A stretch of DNA of 64,000 nt from an uncultured Algibacter sp. (GTDB lineage Bacteria; Bacteroidota; Bacteroidia; Flavobacteriales; Flavobacteriaceae). Both the position numbers and the translations under genes were made by a program. Below the pieces are notes generated by a model. It made no database searches. It saw only the letters and a program-made list of their open reading frames with translations, and was not told the origin of the DNA. Location of the stretch: assembly GCA_947499935.1 (NCBI GenBank), contig CANMQH010000001.1, forward strand, positions 124,001 to 188,000, written 5' to 3'. Of this stretch, positions 60,491-64,000 are shown one piece after another (the stretch's first letter is position 1; each line of letters begins with the position of its first letter).

Positions 60491-61978
60491 TTATTCATAA
60501 CTTGGGTTTTGTTCTACTATGTTACCTCCAGATTGAATTGATTCTGATGGGATAGGTAAAATAAATTTATCAGGATTAGTCGCAGATGGTTTAATGTCGG
60601 ATACTTGAAAACCAGATCCAAAACCATCAGCTATATCATAACGAACCAAATCAAACCATTCTTCTCCCATCTCTGTGCCTAGCTCAACCCATTTTTCAAC
60701 TCTAACAGCTTCTAAAAACTCAGGGAGTGTAATGCTTGCCGGGTAGGTTTCAAAACCATCAGCACCCGTTGTAGTAGCTCCGGCTCTTGATCTTACAGTA
60801 TTTAAAGCTCCTAAGGCATCAGCTGTAACAGCGTTATTTGCTCTAGCATCAGATTCTGCATAAATTAAGTGTAGTTCTGCCATACGCATATGGTATAGCA
60901 TTTCAAAAGTCTCGGCGGAAGAGAAAAACTCTGCAAATTTGCCTGCACCTCCTGAAAAGTCTTCAAAAAATCGACCACTATTATCATAATTAATAGTTTG
61001 ACCATCAATTTCGACACTTCCTGTGAAAATACTACGATAGTCCTCAGTAAGTGCTGCATATTCTCCACCCCAAAAATTACCTAACCTTAAATCTTCTTCG
61101 TTTGTAATCCCTCTTGAGCCAAAAAGAAGTTCGCTCGAATTAAAAAGTGCTTCACTTGTATTATCAAAAATCTCAGTAACGGTTGGTGCTAATTGAAAAC
61201 CACCTCCAGAGGTATCAAGCACTTCTTTAGCCAATACAGCAGCTTGAGCATAATTACCTTGATATAGTAATACTTTTGCTTTTAAAGCTTTTGCATAAGA
61301 TTTATTGATAAAAAACTTAGCTCTTAAATCTGGTGCATTAGCTATGGCATCGTCTAAATCCTCCATAATAATAGCATAACTATCTGCTACGTTATTTCTA
61401 GGGAATGCATCGTCTGATAAAGCTGGTGAGGTTTTTACAACGATTCCAAAATTAGAATTTAAATCATAAAATTGCCCCCAAAGGCGTAATACATAAAAGT
61501 GTGCTGTAGCACGCATGCCTTTAGCCTCAGCGATGATTTCGTTTTTTCTATCAGGGCTAGAAAATGTAGCTTCTGGTATATCTGCAATACTTTCTAGTAA
61601 CCAATTGGCATTATTAATAATACCATACAACCTTGTATAACCGCCTCTCATGTCAACAGTGCCTGTTGCCAGTGGAACATTAATCGAAATCGCTTCACTT
61701 TCTGCATTTCTACTAAAACCAGGTTGTGCTACACCACTTAGTAGAGAAGGTATAATGTAAATATGTGGATTCCCAGCGCCTATAAAAGTTCCAAAGCCAG
61801 CGTAAACACCAGTTAAGGCAAGTTCTGCGGTAGATTCATTAGTTATTTCTGAAGCTCCTAAAGCAAAAGGGCGCTCAAAATCATCTATGTCTTCTGTTAA
61901 TTGACATGAATTAAAACATGTAATCATTAGAATTAATACTAGGGTATATATTTTTTTTATTGTTTTCATTTGATTCAT
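60491..61978 (-). CDS. SusD/RagB family outer-membrane nutrient-binding lipoprotein
   Basis: A 495-residue lipoprotein; the lipobox ends CFNSC (Cys25 if started at 61978). An ATG at 61969 giving MKTIKKIYTLVLI is equally possible. Family marks are LYGIINNANWLLESI, EAKGMRATAHFYVLRLWGQFYDL, the TPR-like KALKAKVLLYQGNYAQAAVLAKEVLD, and the C-terminal MRMAELHLIYAESDARANN and FLEAVRVEKWVELGTEMGEEWFDLVRY. It forms the lid of the SusC channel and binds the glycan or peptide. It follows susC by nine bases. No CAZyme is encoded downstream, so the ligand cannot be named. Confidence 0.93.
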   Translation of the reverse strand: MNQMKTIKKIYTLVLILMITCFNSCQLTEDIDDFERPFALGASEITNESTAELALTGVYAGFGTFIGAGNPHIYIIPSLLSGVAQPGFSRNAESEAISINVPLATGTVDMRGGYTRLYGIINNANWLLESIADIPEATFSSPDRKNEIIAEAKGMRATAHFYVLRLWGQFYDLNSNFGIVVKTSPALSDDAFPRNNVADSYAIIMEDLDDAIANAPDLRAKFFINKSYAKALKAKVLLYQGNYAQAAVLAKEVLDTSGGGFQLAPTVTEIFDNTSEALFNSSELLFGSRGITNEEDLRLGNFWGGEYAALTEDYRSIFTGSVEIDGQTINYDNSGRFFEDFSGGAGKFAEFFSSAETFEMLYHMRMAELHLIYAESDARANNAVTADALGALNTVRSRAGATTTGADGFETYPASITLPEFLEAVRVEKWVELGTEMGEEWFDLVRYDIADGFGSGFQVSDIKPSATNPDKFILPIPSESIQSGGNIVEQNPSYE

Positions 61979-61987
61979 TTTTAATGA

Positions 61988-64000
61988 TTAGAAACTTAAT
62001 TGAACTCCAAAAGTGAATGTTCTTGCTTGTGGATAAGCAAAACCTCCATCAGTTCTTCTTGAGATTGAGGAACCTCCTTGAGCGACTGTTACATTCTCTG
62101 GATCTTGACCCGGATAATTAGTTATAGTAAACAAATTATTACCACTTAATGTTATTCTAGCCGTATTGAAACCAATAGTATTAACTAATTTTTGTGGCAA
62201 ATTATAGCCTAATCCAAGATATCTTAGTCTTGTATAAGAACCATCTTGTACATCTTTTGAAGTAGCACCTCCTGTTGGATTATGCGTACTAGAGCCTAAC
62301 CTTGCATAAGTTGCAGAAGTATTATCTGCACTCCACGTATCTAATACTTGTATGGGTTGATTAAAACTTAAATCTATTCTAGGCTCATCAAATCTGCTTG
62401 GAATCACCCAATCCCTACTATTACCTTGTACAAACTGAAAATTAAATGATAAATCAAAATTTTTGTAGGTTATCGTATTATTCCAACCACCAAAATAATC
62501 TGGATTAATATCGCCTAAATTCTTGCGGTCATTATCTGTAATCTCTCCATCGCCATCAATATCTCTAAAAATATAATCTCCTGGCGCTCTTAAACCACTA
62601 AAATAATTTCCGCTTGGAGCAGCTGTATTTAAAGCATCTATTTCATCTGGTGTTTGTGCTATACCTACAACATCATAACCTAATATAAAACCAATAGGTT
62701 CGCCTTCTTGAATACCATTACGTGCTGGTAAAAAAGGATTGTTTTCATTTGTTCCGCCATTTAAAGCATCTACATTATTTTTTATAAAAGAAATATTAAA
62801 ATTAGAATTCCATGTAAAATCTTTCGTTCTAATAACATCTGCACCGATGTTAAATTCCCATCCTTTATTGGATACATCGGCAACGTTACCAAAGAAACTT
62901 TGAAATCCAGTTTCATGCGGAACTGATGTTATTAAAATAAGTTCATCTGTGTTCTTTTCAAAATAAACAACCTCGCCATTTATGCGCCCATTTAACAACC
63001 CAAATTCTAAACCTAAATCCAATTGGTCTGTTTCTTCCCATTGTATATCTGGGTTTGGCAAGTCTTGTACAGAAATACCATTTACGCCATTATAAAATGA
63101 CCCAATGCCCAAAGTCGTATAGAAAGGTTGGTATGAAAATGCCTCTATGTTATCATTACCTGTTCGGCCTAAACTCGCTCTTAATTTTAACTGATTAACA
63201 AAACTTTCGTTATTAAAAAAGTCTTCATTGTGGATATTCCACCCAAATCCTGCGGAAGGGAAAAACCCACGTCTATTATTGGGTCCAAATTTAGCAGACG
63301 TATCATTTCTTGCTGTAAATGTAACTAAATAACGGTCTTTGTAGTTGTAATTAAGTCTCCCAAAAATAGAATTTAAACCCGTTTCGGAAGTGGCACTTCC
63401 AAAATCATAAAGATTAGTTGCAGAGCCTATGTCTATAAGTTCAAAATCATCTGGGAAATTAGAATAATTTTGAGTCTCTAAATTTAAATAGACTCTATCC
63501 CATGCTAAACCTGCAACCACATCTAAACGATGGTCGTCATTAAACGTTACGTTATAATTTAATGTATTACTAAACGATGTTGTATAACCATCTGTAGTTT
63601 GGTTAGCTCTAAAAGCATCACCCTCGAAGCCTCTTCTACGTCCTTCTATTAATGCAGTAGAAGTGAACGATGGATTAAATATTGAACTTTTGTCGTTATT
63701 TAAACCAACATTAATTTGTGATTTTAGTTTTAAGTTTTTAACCAGCCTAAGCTCTCCGTACACAGAAGCCAAAACATTTTGCGAAATAGCCTGATCACTT
63801 ACTTTACCTAAATTTTCAACAGGGTTTATAAAAGTACGTCCTCTAAAACCATTACTAGATTGTACTTCTGTAGGATTACCATCTGCATCAAAAACACCTA
63901 AATCTGGTCTAAAATTACCATTATTTAAGGATAAAAGACCAGATTGATTATTTTTACCGTACGTATAGTTTATAGAGGCTCCAATTTTAAAATTATCTTT
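61988..64000 (-). CDS. SusC/RagA TonB-linked outer-membrane protein (5' end beyond window)
   Basis: The frame is open to the last base, so the gene is cut by the window edge; 670 residues of an expected roughly 1000 are visible. The part upstream of 63772 reads DNFKIGASINYTYGKNNQSG and then GFRGRTFINPVENLGKVSDQ, confirming continuation past an internal TTG. Visible signatures include VTFTARNDTSAKFGPNNRRGFFPSAGFGWNIHNEDFF, LKLRASLGRTGNDNI, PNPDIQWEETDQLDLGLEFGLLNGRINGEVVYFEKNT, PGDYIFRDIDGDGEITDNDRKNLGDINPDYFGGWNNTITYKNFDLSFNFQF and the terminal FTFGVQLSF strand. It is the TonB-driven channel partner of the SusD below. The plug domain lies outside the window. Confidence 0.95.
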   Translation of the reverse strand, partial: KDNFKIGASINYTYGKNNQSGLLSLNNGNFRPDLGVFDADGNPTEVQSSNGFRGRTFINPVENLGKVSDQAISQNVLASVYGELRLVKNLKLKSQINVGLNNDKSSIFNPSFTSTALIEGRRRGFEGDAFRANQTTDGYTTSFSNTLNYNVTFNDDHRLDVVAGLAWDRVYLNLETQNYSNFPDDFELIDIGSATNLYDFGSATSETGLNSIFGRLNYNYKDRYLVTFTARNDTSAKFGPNNRRGFFPSAGFGWNIHNEDFFNNESFVNQLKLRASLGRTGNDNIEAFSYQPFYTTLGIGSFYNGVNGISVQDLPNPDIQWEETDQLDLGLEFGLLNGRINGEVVYFEKNTDELILITSVPHETGFQSFFGNVADVSNKGWEFNIGADVIRTKDFTWNSNFNISFIKNNVDALNGGTNENNPFLPARNGIQEGEPIGFILGYDVVGIAQTPDEIDALNTAAPSGNYFSGLRAPGDYIFRDIDGDGEITDNDRKNLGDINPDYFGGWNNTITYKNFDLSFNFQFVQGNSRDWVIPSRFDEPRIDLSFNQPIQVLDTWSADNTSATYARLGSSTHNPTGGATSKDVQDGSYTRLRYLGLGYNLPQKLVNTIGFNTARITLSGNNLFTITNYPGQDPENVTVAQGGSSISRRTDGGFAYPQARTFTFGVQLSF

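Overview
The window reads as chromosomal DNA of a marine-type member of the Flavobacteriaceae (Bacteroidota). Support: very AT-rich DNA, start sites without Shine-Dalgarno-like purine tracts, several candidate promoters with a TAnnTTTG -7 box, a SusC/SusD pair, many lipoproteins with an acidic or polar stretch after the lipobox Cys, TonB-dependent uptake, DUF5686, AsmA-like proteins and lineage-typical fusions (FolK with deoxynucleoside kinase; 2TM with dihydrofolate reductase). Genus cannot be fixed from the sequence. No rRNA, CRISPR array, integrase or intact insertion sequence was found.

Layout. 1-15.2 kb: mostly housekeeping genes (rpsU, AsmA-like, queuosine precursor transporter, folK-dNK fusion, a DoxX/NTF2-like/peroxiredoxin operon, a pair of roadblock/LC7 proteins, TrmH-family RNA methylase, mutS) ending with tRNA-Gly(GCC) and tRNA-Leu(TAA). 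15.2-18.4 kb: a relic carbohydrate locus with a 36-codon remnant of a GH3 glucosidase next to an intact GH43 enzyme, then an 11-mer-repeat (LEA-like) lipoprotein. 18.5-22.0 kb: envelope sugar genes (waaA, DegT-type aminotransferase, galE). 22.0-25.7 kb: an accessory block between two imperfect direct copies of the lspA 3' end. It holds a 523-aa lipoprotein with a Cys/Gly/Asn-rich linker and an unrecognised C-terminal domain, a translationally coupled small protein, a paralogue of that small protein, and a third decayed reading frame. This is the best candidate in the window for an undescribed system (lipoprotein effector plus tandem immunity-like proteins), but the function is inference.

25.7-44.1 kb: fabD-lspA, an FAD oxidoreductase, a three-gene probable metal-uptake operon (His/Cys-rich small protein, TonB-dependent receptor, lipoprotein), then a nucleotide/folate group (2TM-DHFR, thyA, CNT nucleoside transporter, bifunctional nuclease), etfBA, pdhB and a DUF5686 outer-membrane protein, followed by a MITE-like repeat with 17-bp inverted ends. 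44.2-50.9 kb: a LysR regulator divergent from a complete hutHUIG histidine-degradation operon (histidine to glutamate plus formamide). 50.9-57.8 kb: a lipoprotein sulfatase, an M1 aminopeptidase-like protein, and soluble plus membrane pyrophosphatases side by side (ppa, hppA); HppA carries the Ala typical of K+-dependent enzymes. 58-64 kb: SusC (cut by the window end), SusD and two TlpA/DUF4369 thiol-disulfide lipoproteins in one apparent operon.

All function calls come from recognising motifs in the translated sequence; no database search was run.
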